The notes beneath the pieces were generated by a model. That model ran no database searches, was not told the DNA's origin, and saw only the letters and a program-made list of their open reading frames with translations. From positions 94,280,301 through 94,344,300 of the forward strand of contig JAYESD010000005.1 of assembly GCA_036927565.1 (NCBI GenBank): a stretch of 64,000 nucleotides of DNA, read 5' to 3'. This DNA comes from Tuctoria greenei. Its lineage: Eukaryota > Streptophyta > Magnoliopsida > Poales > Poaceae. Each line of letters begins with the position of its first letter. Positions within the stretch are counted from its first letter, which is position 1. This document shows, piece after piece, positions 8,963-20,164 of the stretch. Made by a program: the position numbers and the translations under genes.

Positions 8963-11377
8963 GTGAATTCTGCGGCTGGATCATCCAACGGGCAACCTGC
9001 TGTTCAGGCTGTCGGAGGCAATCCCTCCAACATGCAGCCACCGGCAGGAGCCTCAGTTCCAGCAGGAGTCACACTCCCACCACCACCATCTTCTCCGGCA
9101 AGGCATGCCGGACGACATGATGGTGCACCGGCGTCACATTCTGCGCCGGCGAGTCGTGACAACCCAGAACACGCGCTCCATGCAGCGCGTGCTCTCCTCC
9201 AGCGACCACCACCTCCGGATGCATCTCAGGGTGCCATGGAGCAATGGAGAGCTGATGTTGAGCATTTGGTCGCAGCAGCGGCCGAACGCCTCAACAACCA
9301 GGGTCCACCTCCTTCAGGGCGGGCCCCGTCGCAGCGACGAACGTTGTCTGGAAGACTTGGCCCACATGTCTCCAACAACCGGAGAAGAGCTGCGTCACAG
9401 CAAGTGACGTCGTTGCCCTCTGGGGCACGACGTGCCCATACTGCATCTCGGCTTTCGACACACGACCTCCGGGCGGAGCTTGATCGCCGATACCGCCAAC
9501 AGGATGGCCGTGTTCACATCGAGCGAGCTCGAGAAAGACGAGATGCTCAAGACCTTTCTACTCTGGAAGGAGTAGGAGGAGGCTGTTCCGCCCTAGCCAT
9601 GCACCTGCGCATGGTTAGATGGCCACAGAAGTTCCGGCCACACTTGCCGGAAAAATTCGACGGGACTGTTAATCCCGTAGAATTTCTGCAGATATACTCC
9701 ACTGCGATTCTAGCAGCTGGAGGAAACGAGGCCGTAATGGCCAATTACTTTCCAGTGGCCTTAACTGGGACCGCCAGGTCCTGGTTTATGAGCCTTCCAC
9801 CCAACTCTATCGACAGTTGGGAGGAGCTGTGCCGTCAGTTCACCGCCAATTTCGGGAGTTCATACACCCGTCCGGGCACTGAACTGGACCTTTTTGCGGT
9901 CGTGCAAAAAGGAGGAAAATCTTTGCGGTCGTTCATCCAGAGATTTTCTCAGGTACGTAACACAATCCCTTCTATCTCAAGCGCTTTTGTCATTGTGGCA
10001 TTCAGACAGGGTGTACGAGACATGAAGATGTTGGAGAAGCTGGCGATCAAAGAGATCACCAGCGTCACAGAGCTCTTCAGCCTGGCTGACAAATGTGCCA
10101 GAGCTGCGGAGGGCCGTGAAATGCACTCCAAACCAGCCTTGGAGGATCATAAAAAATCCTCCAAAGAAGAAGTCGCTACCTCCGGGAGTGGCAAGAAGAA
10201 AAAGAAGACCAACGGCAAGAAGAAGCCGTCGGCCGGCACATCCAACGTTGCAGCCATTGCAACTCCTGGTGGCCGGGGGCCACGCCCCGAGAAGCAACCT
10301 CGACCGTCTTCTGAAGACGGTGGCAAATCCAAGATGTGGTGCCCCATTCACAAAACGGGCAGCCACAGGTTGGAAGACTGCCGGGAGGTCCAAAACCTTG
10401 CCGAGCGCTACCACAAGCGCCGGGAAGGGTCTCCCTTCCGACAGAGGGAGGGAAAACAAAAGGTCGATGAAGCTCCGGCTGAAGAGGAGTTAGGGTTTCA
10501 GGACCCCAAAAAGGTCTTGAAAGCCGTCTACACCTCCGTCGACGATGACTCCGATGTCTCTGACAACGAGCGTCGAAAAACCATGAACACCATCTTTGGT
10601 GGATCATGGGACATCACTTCTCGTCGTGTCATCAAGACTATGCGACGGGATATGGCTGCTGTAGCTCCTACAGCTAGACCGGAGCCACATCGAAAGTGGA
10701 TGGACACACCCATCACTTTTGATGCTTCGGACTGTCCTCAAAGCATGGTCGGAGCTGGCCAATTACCCTTGATGGTATCTCCCACCATCAACAACATCCA
10801 GCTCCATCATGTCCTGGTAGACGGAGGTTCGGGGCTTAACCTCATCAGCTTTGAAGCTTTCACTAAGCTTCAGCTCCGACCATCGGACCTCCAGCCCTCT
10901 CGACCTTTCTCCGGCGTAGGTCCGGGGGCCATCACTCCACTCGGAGCTATTACTCTCCCCGTTACCTTCGGGACCCGGGAGAAGTACCGCACCGAGAAGT
11001 TGGTCTTCGATGTCGCTCAGATCAACTTACCATTCAACGCCATCTTGGGTAGACCTGCCTTGTACAAATTCATGGCAGCTGCTCATTATGGATACCTGGT
11101 GTTGAAGATGCCAACACCAGTAGGCGTTCTCCGGATCCGCGGAGATCGCACTGCCGGAGTAACTGCTCTGGAGGAACTCCACGCACTCACCACAGCGCAG
11201 GAGGAGGACTCCAGACAGAAGCAAGCTCCACAACCTCCGAGCATTCGTCAACGAGGCTCGACCTCTGCACCTCGTGTGCAGCCAAGCGGCGACACCGACA
11301 TTCCCGTCAAAGTCGTCCAAATTGGTTCCGATATCACTCAAACTACCCGCATATCGGGTGGCTTGAACGACAAATAG
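8963..11377 (+). CDS. gag-pro: Retrotransposon gag and protease
   Basis: The frame opens after the primer site. The first ATG is 9032, but homologous-looking sequence begins at a GTG at 8963 (NSAAGSSNGQPAVQ), so a lost ATG or a non-AUG start is possible. Order: Pro/Gln/Ala-rich N-terminus, retrotransposon gag domain (about residues 210-390; KFRPHLPEKFDG, VALTGTARSWFMSL), Lys-rich linker, a zinc-knuckle-like WCPIHKTGSHRLEDC near residue 458, and an aspartic protease with LVDGGSGLNLIS near residue 618. The protease active site reads D-G-G rather than D-T/S-G, as in many Tat elements. The frame ends in TAG 11375-11377, and pol continues in the same frame. Gag forms the particle, and protease processes the polyprotein. 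Confidence 0.9.
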   Translation: MNSAAGSSNGQPAVQAVGGNPSNMQPPAGASVPAGVTLPPPPSSPARHAGRHDGAPASHSAPASRDNPEHALHAARALLQRPPPPDASQGAMEQWRADVEHLVAAAAERLNNQGPPPSGRAPSQRRTLSGRLGPHVSNNRRRAASQQVTSLPSGARRAHTASRLSTHDLRAELDRRYRQQDGRVHIERARERRDAQDLSTLEGVGGGCSALAMHLRMVRWPQKFRPHLPEKFDGTVNPVEFLQIYSTAILAAGGNEAVMANYFPVALTGTARSWFMSLPPNSIDSWEELCRQFTANFGSSYTRPGTELDLFAVVQKGGKSLRSFIQRFSQVRNTIPSISSAFVIVAFRQGVRDMKMLEKLAIKEITSVTELFSLADKCARAAEGREMHSKPALEDHKKSSKEEVATSGSGKKKKKTNGKKKPSAGTSNVAAIATPGGRGPRPEKQPRPSSEDGGKSKMWCPIHKTGSHRLEDCREVQNLAERYHKRREGSPFRQREGKQKVDEAPAEEELGFQDPKKVLKAVYTSVDDDSDVSDNERRKTMNTIFGGSWDITSRRVIKTMRRDMAAVAPTARPEPHRKWMDTPITFDASDCPQSMVGAGQLPLMVSPTINNIQLHHVLVDGGSGLNLISFEAFTKLQLRPSDLQPSRPFSGVGPGAITPLGAITLPVTFGTREKYRTEKLVFDVAQINLPFNAILGRPALYKFMAAAHYGYLVLKMPTPVGVLRIRGDRTAGVTALEELHALTTAQEEDSRQKQAPQPPSIRQRGSTSAPRVQPSGDTDIPVKVVQIGSDITQTTRISGGLNDK

Positions 11378-14300
11378 GAACTCGCGCTCATCACTTTCCT
11401 CCGGGCTAACGTTGACGTGTTTGCTTGGCAACCGTCACAAATGCCAGGGATCCCCAGGGAAGTGATTGAGCACAATCTGAAGATTTACCCCGACGCTCGG
11501 CCTGTGCATCAGAAACCTCGGAAGCAATCTGTGGAGCGACAGAACTTCATCCGACAAGAAGTGAAGAAGTTGCTCGAAGCCGGATTCATCCGAGAAGTCT
11601 ACCACCCAAAATGGCTGGCAAACCCAGTCGTTGTGCCTAAGGCCGGCGGGAAACTTCGGATGTGCATCGACTACACCACACTGAATAAGGCATGTCCAAA
11701 AGATCCATTCCCACTACCTAGAATAGACCAGATAGTGGATTCCACCTCCGGGTGTGAGTTACTGTGTTTTCTAGACGCATATTCTGGATATCATCAAATC
11801 AGGATGTCTAGGGAAGATGAAGAACATACTTCATTCATCACAGTGGATGGATTGTATTGTTACACAGCCATGCCTTTTGGTCTCAAGAATGCAGCTTCAA
11901 CTTTTGTACGAGCTATGTACAAGACTTTCGAAGAACTCATCAGAGACATAGTGGAAGTGTACGTCGATGACATCGTGGTCAAAGTCAAGAACAAGGAGTC
12001 CCTCTTGGACACCTTGCAGGCTGTCTTCGATAAGCTGCGGGCCACCCGCACGAAGCTAAACCCAGACAAGTGCGTCTTCGGGGTTAGTTCCGGAAAGCTT
12101 CTTGGTTTCCTGGTAAGTCATCGGGGCATAAAGGCTAATCCGGCGAAGATAAAAGCCATTGAAGACATGCGGCCACCAACCCGCATCAAAGACGTCCAAA
12201 AATTAATTGGATGTCTAGCAGCCCTCAGCCGGTTCATTTCAAGACTGGCGGAAAGGGCACTTCCCTTCTTCAAGTTACTGAGGAAGTCCGGACCATTTCA
12301 ATGGTCTGAAGAAGCAGAGAAGGCATTCCAGGAGCTAAAACAGTTCCTCACCACCCTACCAGTCTTGGTAGCTCCGAACCCTGGTGAGCCTTTATTGCTT
12401 TACATTTCAGCAGCTGACGAAGTCGTCAGTATGGTTCTGGTTGCGGAGAGACCGGAACTACCCAATACTCAGGAATCCAGATCCCTTCGGGAGGATCCGG
12501 AGGTTCCTGAAAGCGGGTCTGGGTCCCAGCTCCCAGACTTGAACCCACAAGAAGCCACTTCAGAGGACCCGGATCCTTCCGATAGGATCCAGGTCATTCC
12601 TGAAGAAGCTCCGGGTTCCTCCACCCAGAACCCGGAGGTCCCCGAAGATAGTCTGGACCCCTCCGACAGGGTCCGGATCAATGAAGAGGAAGCTCCGGAC
12701 CCCTCCGGGAGGGTCCGGACCATTCAATGCCCAGTATACTTCATCAGTGAAGTGTTACATGATGCCAAGACTCGATACCTAGAGGTGCATAAACTGCTCT
12801 ATGCAGTTCTTATTGCCTCAAGGAAGCTTCGACATTATTTCCAAGCTCACAAAGTCTCAGTGGTGACTTCATATCCACTTCGAGCGATCCTGCATAATCC
12901 CAATTCAACTGGGAATATTGCAAAGTGGGCAGCGGAACTGGCTGAATTTGACCTTGAATTCATTCCAAGACAAGCAATCAAGAGTCAAGCGTTGGCAGAT
13001 TTCGTGGCAGAATGGACTCCCTCTCCATTAAACCCTGGGGGCCCCAGCGAGCAGAAGACGGAACCACAAGTTCCAGCCTTCACTAAGCCTCACTGGACCC
13101 TTTACTTCGACGGCTCCATGCAGAAGCAGGGAGCCGAAGCTGGAATCCTTCTCCTCGCACCAACCGGGGAGAAGGTGAAATACATGGTGCACCTTGACTT
13201 CAAGGCAACCAACAACATGGCGGAGTACGAAGCACTCATCTATGGATTAAAGGTGGCACTATCATATGGTGTCAAGCAGTTGCTGGTCAAAGGAGATTCA
13301 CAACTTGTCATCAAACAGGTGAAGGGTGAATGCTCCTGCAATAATCTCCAGCTGGCTGCTTATCTCCTTGAAGTCCAGAGGCTTCAGAAGGACTTCGAAG
13401 TCCTCGACCTTCACCATGTTCAGCGGGCTCACAACGCTGAAGCTGACGAACTCTCGACCAAGGCGTCAACCGGAGCTCCAGCTCCTGACGGTACCTTTGT
13501 CCGGAGATTGTCAAAACCCACAGTTCAGCCTGCCGAACTGAACGAAGGGGGCGAGATCAGCATCCCAAAGCTGACGGTCCCGATGGCCCTGTTACCATGG
13601 CAGCCATCAAGGGTCGTAGGTGCTGCCGGAAGCTCCGAGCAACCCAGCACGCAAGACTCAAATGCTCAAGTCAGTTCCGATGCATGGATCTCGAAGATCC
13701 GGAACTACTTGAAAGACAACATCCTTCCTGACGATGATGTATCCGCTGACCGGGTAGTCAGATTGGCTAAAAGATACACGTTGGTAGAAGGGGATCTCTA
13801 CCGGCGCGGTGCCAACGGCATCCTAATGCGGTGCATCACAAGGGAAGAAGGCTGCAAGCTCCTCGCAGAAATCCATGGAGGCGAGTGTGGGAATCACGCA
13901 TCTTCCCGCACGCTGGTCGGAAAAGCCTTTCGGCACAGCTTCTACTGGCCTACAGCGCTCCAGGATGCCACTGAGCTAGTGAAGAAATGCAAAGCATGCC
14001 AATTTCATGCAAAGCAAATTCATACACCTGCTCAGTCCTTACAAATGATACCTCCTACATGGCCTTTCGCTGTGTGGGGGATGGACATCTTGGGACCCTT
14101 CCCAAGAGCCGTCGGAGGTTACAAGTTCCTGTACGTCGCCATCGACAAGTTCACCAAGTGGCCGGAAGCTACTCCTGTTGTGACGATCAACAAACAATCT
14201 GCGATCAATTTTCTACAATCTATCGTGAGCAGATTCGGAGTCCCAAATAAGATCATCACTGATAATGGGACTCAGTTCACAAGCTCCGCATTTCAAGGAT

Positions 14301-14920
14301 ATTGCGAAGACCTTGGCATACAAGTTTGCTACGCTTCCGTAGCTCATCCTGCCAGCAATGGGCAAGCCGAGAGAGCAAACGCAGAGATCCTTAAAGGACT
14401 CAAAACGCGCACTTATGAGCGTTTGAAAAAGCACGGGGCTAATTGGATCGAAGAGCTTCCGCCCACTCTATGGGCCAACAGGACTTCTCCAAGTCGGGCA
14501 ACCGGAGAAACACCCTTCTTCCTGGTGTACGGAGCTGAAGCGATCCTTCCTCCGGAAATCACCTTGGGTTCCCTCCGAGTCCGGACCTTCGACGAAGCCT
14601 CGCAGGACCAGCTCCGGCGTGAAGACCTAGACCTCCTCGAGGAGGGAAGGTGCCAAGCAGCTGTTCGGAATGCCCGATACCGCCAAGCTCTACGGCGCTA
14701 TCATCAGCGGCATGTACGCAACCGACAGCTCGAGGAAGGCGATCTGGTGCTACGGAGAATACTATCCAGAGAAGGGCAAAACAAACTCTCCCCCGGCTGG
14801 GAAGGGCCCTTCCGAGTGATCAAAGTATCCCGTCCCGGAAGCGTTCGCTTGGCTACCGAGGATGGGACACCTCTCCAAAATCCTTGGAACATCGAGCACC
14901 TCCGTAAGTTCTACACTTAA
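11378..14920 (+). CDS. pol: Retrotransposon pol: RT, RNase H, archaeal-type RNase H, integrase
   Basis: The frame is the same as gag-pro and is separated only by TAG 11375-11377, so expression as a polyprotein would need readthrough; the first in-frame ATG is 11441. Counting from 11417, reverse transcriptase has FLDAYSGYHQI near 118 and YVDDI near 182. A first RNase H follows, interrupted by an acidic/Pro-rich insert at about 345-435. A second, archaeal-type RNase H spans about 560-690 (LYFDGS, MAEYEAL, KGDSQLV, AEADEL). Integrase has a HHCC region near 815-865 and catalytic D/D/E at about 888 (GMDILG), 947 (TDNGTQF) and 980 (NGQAERAN), then a C-terminal domain ending WNIEHLRKFYT. All catalytic residues I can check are present and no other stop interrupts it. 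Confidence 0.93.
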   Translation, partial: ELALITFLRANVDVFAWQPSQMPGIPREVIEHNLKIYPDARPVHQKPRKQSVERQNFIRQEVKKLLEAGFIREVYHPKWLANPVVVPKAGGKLRMCIDYTTLNKACPKDPFPLPRIDQIVDSTSGCELLCFLDAYSGYHQIRMSREDEEHTSFITVDGLYCYTAMPFGLKNAASTFVRAMYKTFEELIRDIVEVYVDDIVVKVKNKESLLDTLQAVFDKLRATRTKLNPDKCVFGVSSGKLLGFLVSHRGIKANPAKIKAIEDMRPPTRIKDVQKLIGCLAALSRFISRLAERALPFFKLLRKSGPFQWSEEAEKAFQELKQFLTTLPVLVAPNPGEPLLLYISAADEVVSMVLVAERPELPNTQESRSLREDPEVPESGSGSQLPDLNPQEATSEDPDPSDRIQVIPEEAPGSSTQNPEVPEDSLDPSDRVRINEEEAPDPSGRVRTIQCPVYFISEVLHDAKTRYLEVHKLLYAVLIASRKLRHYFQAHKVSVVTSYPLRAILHNPNSTGNIAKWAAELAEFDLEFIPRQAIKSQALADFVAEWTPSPLNPGGPSEQKTEPQVPAFTKPHWTLYFDGSMQKQGAEAGILLLAPTGEKVKYMVHLDFKATNNMAEYEALIYGLKVALSYGVKQLLVKGDSQLVIKQVKGECSCNNLQLAAYLLEVQRLQKDFEVLDLHHVQRAHNAEADELSTKASTGAPAPDGTFVRRLSKPTVQPAELNEGGEISIPKLTVPMALLPWQPSRVVGAAGSSEQPSTQDSNAQVSSDAWISKIRNYLKDNILPDDDVSADRVVRLAKRYTLVEGDLYRRGANGILMRCITREEGCKLLAEIHGGECGNHASSRTLVGKAFRHSFYWPTALQDATELVKKCKACQFHAKQIHTPAQSLQMIPPTWPFAVWGMDILGPFPRAVGGYKFLYVAIDKFTKWPEATPVVTINKQSAINFLQSIVSRFGVPNKIITDNGTQFTSSAFQGYCEDLGIQVCYASVAHPASNGQAERANAEILKGLKTRTYERLKKHGANWIEELPPTLWANRTSPSRATGETPFFLVYGAEAILPPEITLGSLRVRTFDEASQDQLRREDLDLLEEGRCQAAVRNARYRQALRRYHQRHVRNRQLEEGDLVLRRILSREGQNKLSPGWEGPFRVIKVSRPGSVRLATEDGTPLQNPWNIEHLRKFYT

Positions 14921-16164
14921 TTCCACGGAGGTGAGTCTTAAGTAACTTGAAGTGTATGTTATAGAGTCATTGTACAGAGTCGGGTAGTTCCTCCGGGAGA
15001 ACAGCCGGACCTTTCCCGAAAGGTTTGAAGAGCTCATGCAACACTTGATACAGTCTCCGGACTAGAAGTGTGGCTAACTACCCAGGGTCAAACGAGAAAC
15101 CAAACACACTTAGCCTGGTTCCATACCCTAAGAGTGTACTCGTTTCCCATGTACCCCGGACCTATAATGAAAGACATCTTCATGTGAAATAGACTCCACG
15201 TGCATTCATTTTTGCATAAGGCTCGACATTTTTATTTTTCTCTTTCTTGTCTATAACAGAAACGTGCAATTCTTAAGAAGTTCTAGTTTAACCGGTTTAT
15301 GTACGATTTGAGTTGAATTGTCGGATTTTTTAGATTTAAATATCGTCTGTGGCCAACTCGCCTGAAAGCCGCCAAGCCATTCTAGGGCCGGAGTGCGCTA
15401 TCGACTTAGCCTGGTCAAGCACCCTAAGTACGCCACTCTACCTACATCCCGGCAGGCCAAAGTAAGGTGGGTCCATGGACAATTGGATCTAAAAGAAAAG
15501 ACAATTCATCCAATTGTACTAAAAATCGTGTTCAACTTGAAATTCTCTTGAGAACCGTAAGCCGCGACGAAGTTATAGATAAGGAACGAATTTTACTTGT
15601 TTATCTTGGCTTAAGTGTGCAGGAAAAATGAACCCTATGTTAATGGAGAAGACCGGAGCTAACCAAGCTCCGGCTCCTATCAGGGCGTCAACCGTCGACG
15701 TTGACTTAAAGATGGTAAGAAGACCCTATCACTGGGAGTGGCAAGGGTCATTGCCGGAGCTACAAATCTCCGACACCTTGAAGTATTAACTATCGACACT
15801 CAACGTGTTGGTAGAGGCTATTGCCGGAGCTACTAAGCTCCGACGATGAACAGTGCCGGAGCTTCTAAGCTCCGACGACTTCAAGGGACCTTCACTATCG
15901 AAAACTTCGGACCTAAATTATACGAGTTCGAAGCAAATTTGTCTTCAACAAAGCTCAACATCCTTTTGGTACATGTCCACAATCAAACTGTGCACATCTA
16001 CCAGGGGGCCAAGTGAAGATAAAGATGTTGAAGACAAAAAAATGAAATTCGCAAAAAAAGTGAGGATTTCATTTCATTTGAAGACCGGAGATTACATCTG
16101 GAGACAAGGGATTACAAAATTGAGAAAGAAGAGAAGATACAAGTAAAGGCTAAGAGAGATGGTC
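14921..16164 (+). other. Retrotransposon 3' region with short GCCGGAGC repeats
   Basis: This is non-coding between pol and the end of the antisense gene. At about 15655-15880 'gccggagct' and 'agctccgac' recur with a few bases between them, giving small hairpins such as 'gccggagcttctaagctcc'. Tandem or clustered repeats in this position are usual for Tat elements. Polyadenylation of the antisense gene should occur here. No gene is seen. Confidence 0.6.
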
Positions 16165-19100
16165 CTAGACCCTATGGAAGAACTCGGCGACCTTCTGGGC
16201 GACCTCCGACACGCTGGCTCGGGTAGCTTCGCTTTCTCCTTCGACGGGGCCTTCAAGCACCGGGTCCAGAGGGAACCGAGGGTTCCGGCTAGTGTAGCAC
16301 GTCAACACATACTTTGTGACGTTCCTAGCCAGGGATTGCCCCTCGACCTCTAGCTGGTCCGCGATGACGTCGCCCACCTTGGAGAGCTTGCTGCCCGCAG
16401 CGCTCAACGCTTGCAACGCAAGGTCCGGCTCCGGCTCCGGATCATCCGGGAGCACGGGGCTGAAACCCATCGGCGCCAGCGCATCGTCGGCCTTGCTCAG
16501 GAACTCCCAAATTTGCAGGGAGTCCGTCTTCCTCAGGCCCTTCATCTCTTCCAGGGACCTCCGGGCCGCCGCCAGCTCCGAATTCTCGCGGGAAAGACGC
16601 TCGACTTCTTTGGCGTTCTGCTGAATCTTCGCAGCAACCCGCTTCTCAAGTCTTCCGAGCTCCTCCTCCCGGAGGTGGATCTTGTTCCGGCGGTCGACCA
16701 GGTCTTTCTCCCTAGCCTCTATTTTCTTCTCCCGGGCGACAAGGGCACACTCGTACTCGTAGAGTTCCTGCCCCCGCACCCAGGTCTTCTCCTCTTCCTC
16801 GAGGCAGCGCTCTTCCAATTTTTTAGTGCGCTCCTCGATACCCTTGTCCGCCAGAGCTGTCTTCTCGGCGAGCTCTTCTTCACGTCGCAAGACGTCATCC
16901 CGTAGCTCCAGGAGTTTTTGCTCCTCATCCTCGAGCCGCTTTTCCCTTCCCTCAAGTGCCTCTCGGCGCTTGATGAGTGCGGTGCTGATGGCCTCGAGTT
17001 GATCAAACCGAGCGTTGGCCGCGTCGTTAGCAGACTTAGCTTGGTCATGGTACTCCCGGGATTGGGCGTCGAGGTTGTGAGTCATGCTCTCCCTCTCGTC
17101 CAGCATCTCACCCCAGAGCTCCAGGCGGACCTTCTCCCGCCTGATCCATTCCTTGTCATCCGCAATCCTCGACTGCGCCAGCTTGGTCTCCAATTGGAGT
17201 CGATTACGCCACCTCCTAAGGGTTTGGCGCTCCTCTTCAAGAGCCTTGCTGTCGTGGAAGAAGGCTAGTTGGACTTGACGTAGACTGGAGCAAGCGTTGT
17301 CGATGGACATCGACAGCGAGATGGGCTCCGGACCTTCTGGGGTCTCCTCCGCTGGTTCCAGCGGGTCTTCACTTGCAAAAATTGGGTCCCACTCTACAAG
17401 AGCGGAACCCCGAGCTTCCAAGGCACTAGGGCACTCCTCCGGGATGGCCTCAGTCGCCACCGAAGAAGGTCCTGCCACCAAGCCTTCATTTGCCCCCTCA
17501 GGCTGGGGGCCGGCGACTTCGTTCAGGCACTCTGGCTCCGCCACGGGTACCATCGACGTCGTCGCCTCCAATGGCTCCGGCCGGGACACTTCTTCTGAGG
17601 GAGGCTCAAGCTCCCTCACCTCTTCGACCACCGGCTCTGCGGCCGGCGCTCCAGCAATCACCGGCTCTGCGGCCGGCGCCTCCACAACCACCGGCTCTGC
17701 AGCCGGCTCTCCAATAATTACCGGCTCTGCGACCGGAGCTTCGGAAGTAACCGGCTCAATTGCCGGAACCACTTCAACTTCCGGCTCGCATGCCGGGGCT
17801 TCAGCACTTTCCGGCTCTGAAGCCGGGACCGCTACTTCCTCCGGCTCGACAGCCGGAGCTTCTACTTCTGCAGCACCAGGACCCGGAGCATCAACCTTCG
17901 GAACGGGTGCCGCTGGCGCATCTTCAATCCCGTGGTCCGGCGCTACCACGGGAACTTCTGGAGACGAGTCGAGGTCCATGACCACGACAGCCGGCGCCGG
18001 AGCTGTCGCAGCCTCCGCTTGGGGCGGCACCGGAGCTGGAGCAGAAGCCCCTGCAGCCTCAGACACTATGGCCGAGGGCGGAGCTTCACTCCCCTTCTTG
18101 GGAACGCTGCAGATAAAGAACGAAGAAATTGAGCAAACAGATGCTATAATTAAAAGTTAATTGAGGTAAGCAAGAGAAATTACCTTGGGAGGCTCACGCA
18201 CCAGCTTGCGCGGAACCTCTTTCCCGGACGTTCCGGGCTGGCCACGGTCGGTGTAGGAGCTCCGGGAGGACTTCCAAGACTTGCCGTGGCCGCGGGCGTT
18301 TCCCGGGTCGGAGCTCTCCTTGATCGGGAGGAACTCCTGGACCTGGAGGCCCTCACCGCTTCTCGTGCTGGAGTCGCCTGCCCGGAGCTGGCACCCCCGG
18401 AGGGACCCACCACGGGGACAGCCGCACTCTGGGAGGATCCCACTGTCGGAACAGTAGCGCTCCGAAAAGACCCCACCACGGGGACAGCCGCCACGGCGGC
18501 GGAGGATCTTCCTTCCTGAGGATGGGGAACTGGGGGGGAAGTAGCAAGCCCGACGGACCTTCCGTCAGCATGTCGCAGCTTCCTCTTCCGGCTCTCCGGC
18601 TCCTCCGCCAGCTCCTTGCCCTTGCCGGTGACCTCAACTCTTGGCTGAGAGACAGGGGCGGAGCCGCCTTCCGACAACCCGGGGATCGCCAACCGGGCGG
18701 TTGATCTTCTCTCGACGACACCAAGGTCGTCAAGCGCGGGCATCTTCCGCCGGAGCTCCCTACTGAACTCCACTTCCACGTTCAGGGGGAGGAAAGCTGG
18801 CGGCGGAGTCAAGTACTCTCTGTCAACATCGATGCCGTGCTGGAATTTCTTGAGGTGAAACTCCAAGGACTTCCCCACCATGCTGGACTTCAACCCGGTC
18901 TCGACCCGGTCCTCGTCCATCACGCTGTTGAGGGCCCAGGCGAGCTTCTCCCTCCTCTTCAGCGGTGCCCACCTGTTGGACAGGAAGTTGCAGAACACCG
19001 CCTGGGGAGTCAATCCTCCCTCCACACATTGGCGGATCCTGGACAGGATGGGGTCGAAAGCTGCCGCCAGCACCGGAACTTCGCTCCACACCGACGTGTC

Positions 19101-19634
19101 AATGCCGGGCAGACCGTCTGGCAACTCCAACCGCTCGTGCTCCTCCACCCGGACGACTACCCAATCTTTCTTCCAGTCATCCCACTTCCCGGAAGGGAAT
19201 GACCGGAGGTACTTGAACGGGCACTTCTTGCGCTTCACAAAGTAGTAGAAGCCAAGGTACTCGTCGCTTCGGCCGGTGGTTTGGACGGTGAAGAAGGTTC
19301 GGAAAAGCTCGATGCAGGGAGGAATGCCCACCCACATCTCGCAGAAGTGGACAAAGATGGACACAAGGAGGATGGAGTGAGGGCCAAGGTGGTATAGCTG
19401 CAGACCATAGAAGTCCAGCAGCATCAAGAAGAAGGAAGAAAACGGTGGGATCAGCCCCACCATGGCGTACGATGAAAAGTACACCATCTCGCCGGAGTGC
19501 TCCTTTTTAAAGGGAAGCTCTCCGCCGGCGCGAACCGAACGGTTGAAGAAGTCCGACGACCACCCCATGAGGGCTCGGACCTTCTTCAGATCGCTCTCCG
19601 TCTTCAAACGACTCTCACGCAGACCCAACTCCAT
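16165..19634 (-). CDS. Antisense gene of the Tat element, two exons, 1130 codons
   Basis: Exon 1 runs from the ATG at 19634-19632 to 18184; exon 2 runs from 18106 to the TAG at 16165. The 77-bp intron (18107-18183) has a GTAATT donor and a TCTGCAG acceptor. Splicing keeps the frame: 1451 + 1942 nt = 1131 codons including the stop. Exon 1 holds the 'putative gypsy type transposon' region (Transposase_28-like): GELPFKKEHSG, VGLIPPFSSFFLMLL, HFCEMWVGIPPC, GKWDDWKKDWVVV. A Ser/Arg-rich linker follows. Exon 2 begins with Glu/Pro/Ala repeats (EPVI.GAPAA-type, 36-bp DNA period near 17600-17850) and a long coiled coil (ALEGREKRLEDEEQKLLEL), and ends at a helical tail. Antisense genes in this place are known for Tat elements; their role is not established. 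This copy has no break. Confidence 0.85.
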
Positions 19635-20149
19635 CGCAGCACAGCTAGGCAAGAGAAGAGGAGCAAAGCACGAGTTGGGAGTTTGAGCGCAAGAACAGAT
19701 GGAAAGCGTAAAGAACTCCCGACGGTGCGCTTTCGTTCTTAAGTAGGCCCTCGCAACGCTTGGATGGAAACTGCAGGGGAGTCAAGGATACTACTCAAGA
19801 ATTCAACCCAGCCGATGACAAGAGGGCCCGGGACCACCCTGACGATCAAGTCGAGGTTCTTACCCAGGCGAACAGTTGTCATCACGAGGCGGGAAACCCA
19901 AAGGCGGCGGACTGACAAGGCGCGCGGAACCGATACGGTTTTCGTATCGGGAACTGGCGACCTTCAATTGCGAGAGATCCGCACGCCAAAGATCCTATCT
20001 GTCGCCTGAGGTGCGCCATGCGTCGGCACTTAACCGTAAAGCCCCGCCAAAGGCACCTCCGAAAACCCTTGAGGACCCAGTTCAAGAGTCGCAAGTGTGG
20101 ACCCACCTCCGGCGGAATGACTTCATCCCGTTGGCCTTCCCCGGAGGTA

Positions 20150-20164
20150 GGTCCAGGGGGCCAC
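20150..20164 (+). other. Polypurine tract
   Basis: The bases before the 3' LTR read GTCCAGGGGGCCAC, with a short G run directly before TGTCGG. This is the expected place for plus-strand primer formation. The tract is short and interrupted by pyrimidines. Confidence 0.55.

Noticed and set aside
10095..10493. Other-frame ORFs within gag
   Set aside because: They overlap the gag frame, which has recognisable domains; none has a domain of its own.
17297..18160. Plus-strand frame of 287 codons within the retrotransposon
   Set aside because: It is a shadow of the repeat-rich second exon of the antisense gene; its Ser/Gly/Ala repeats mirror the Glu/Pro/Ala repeats.
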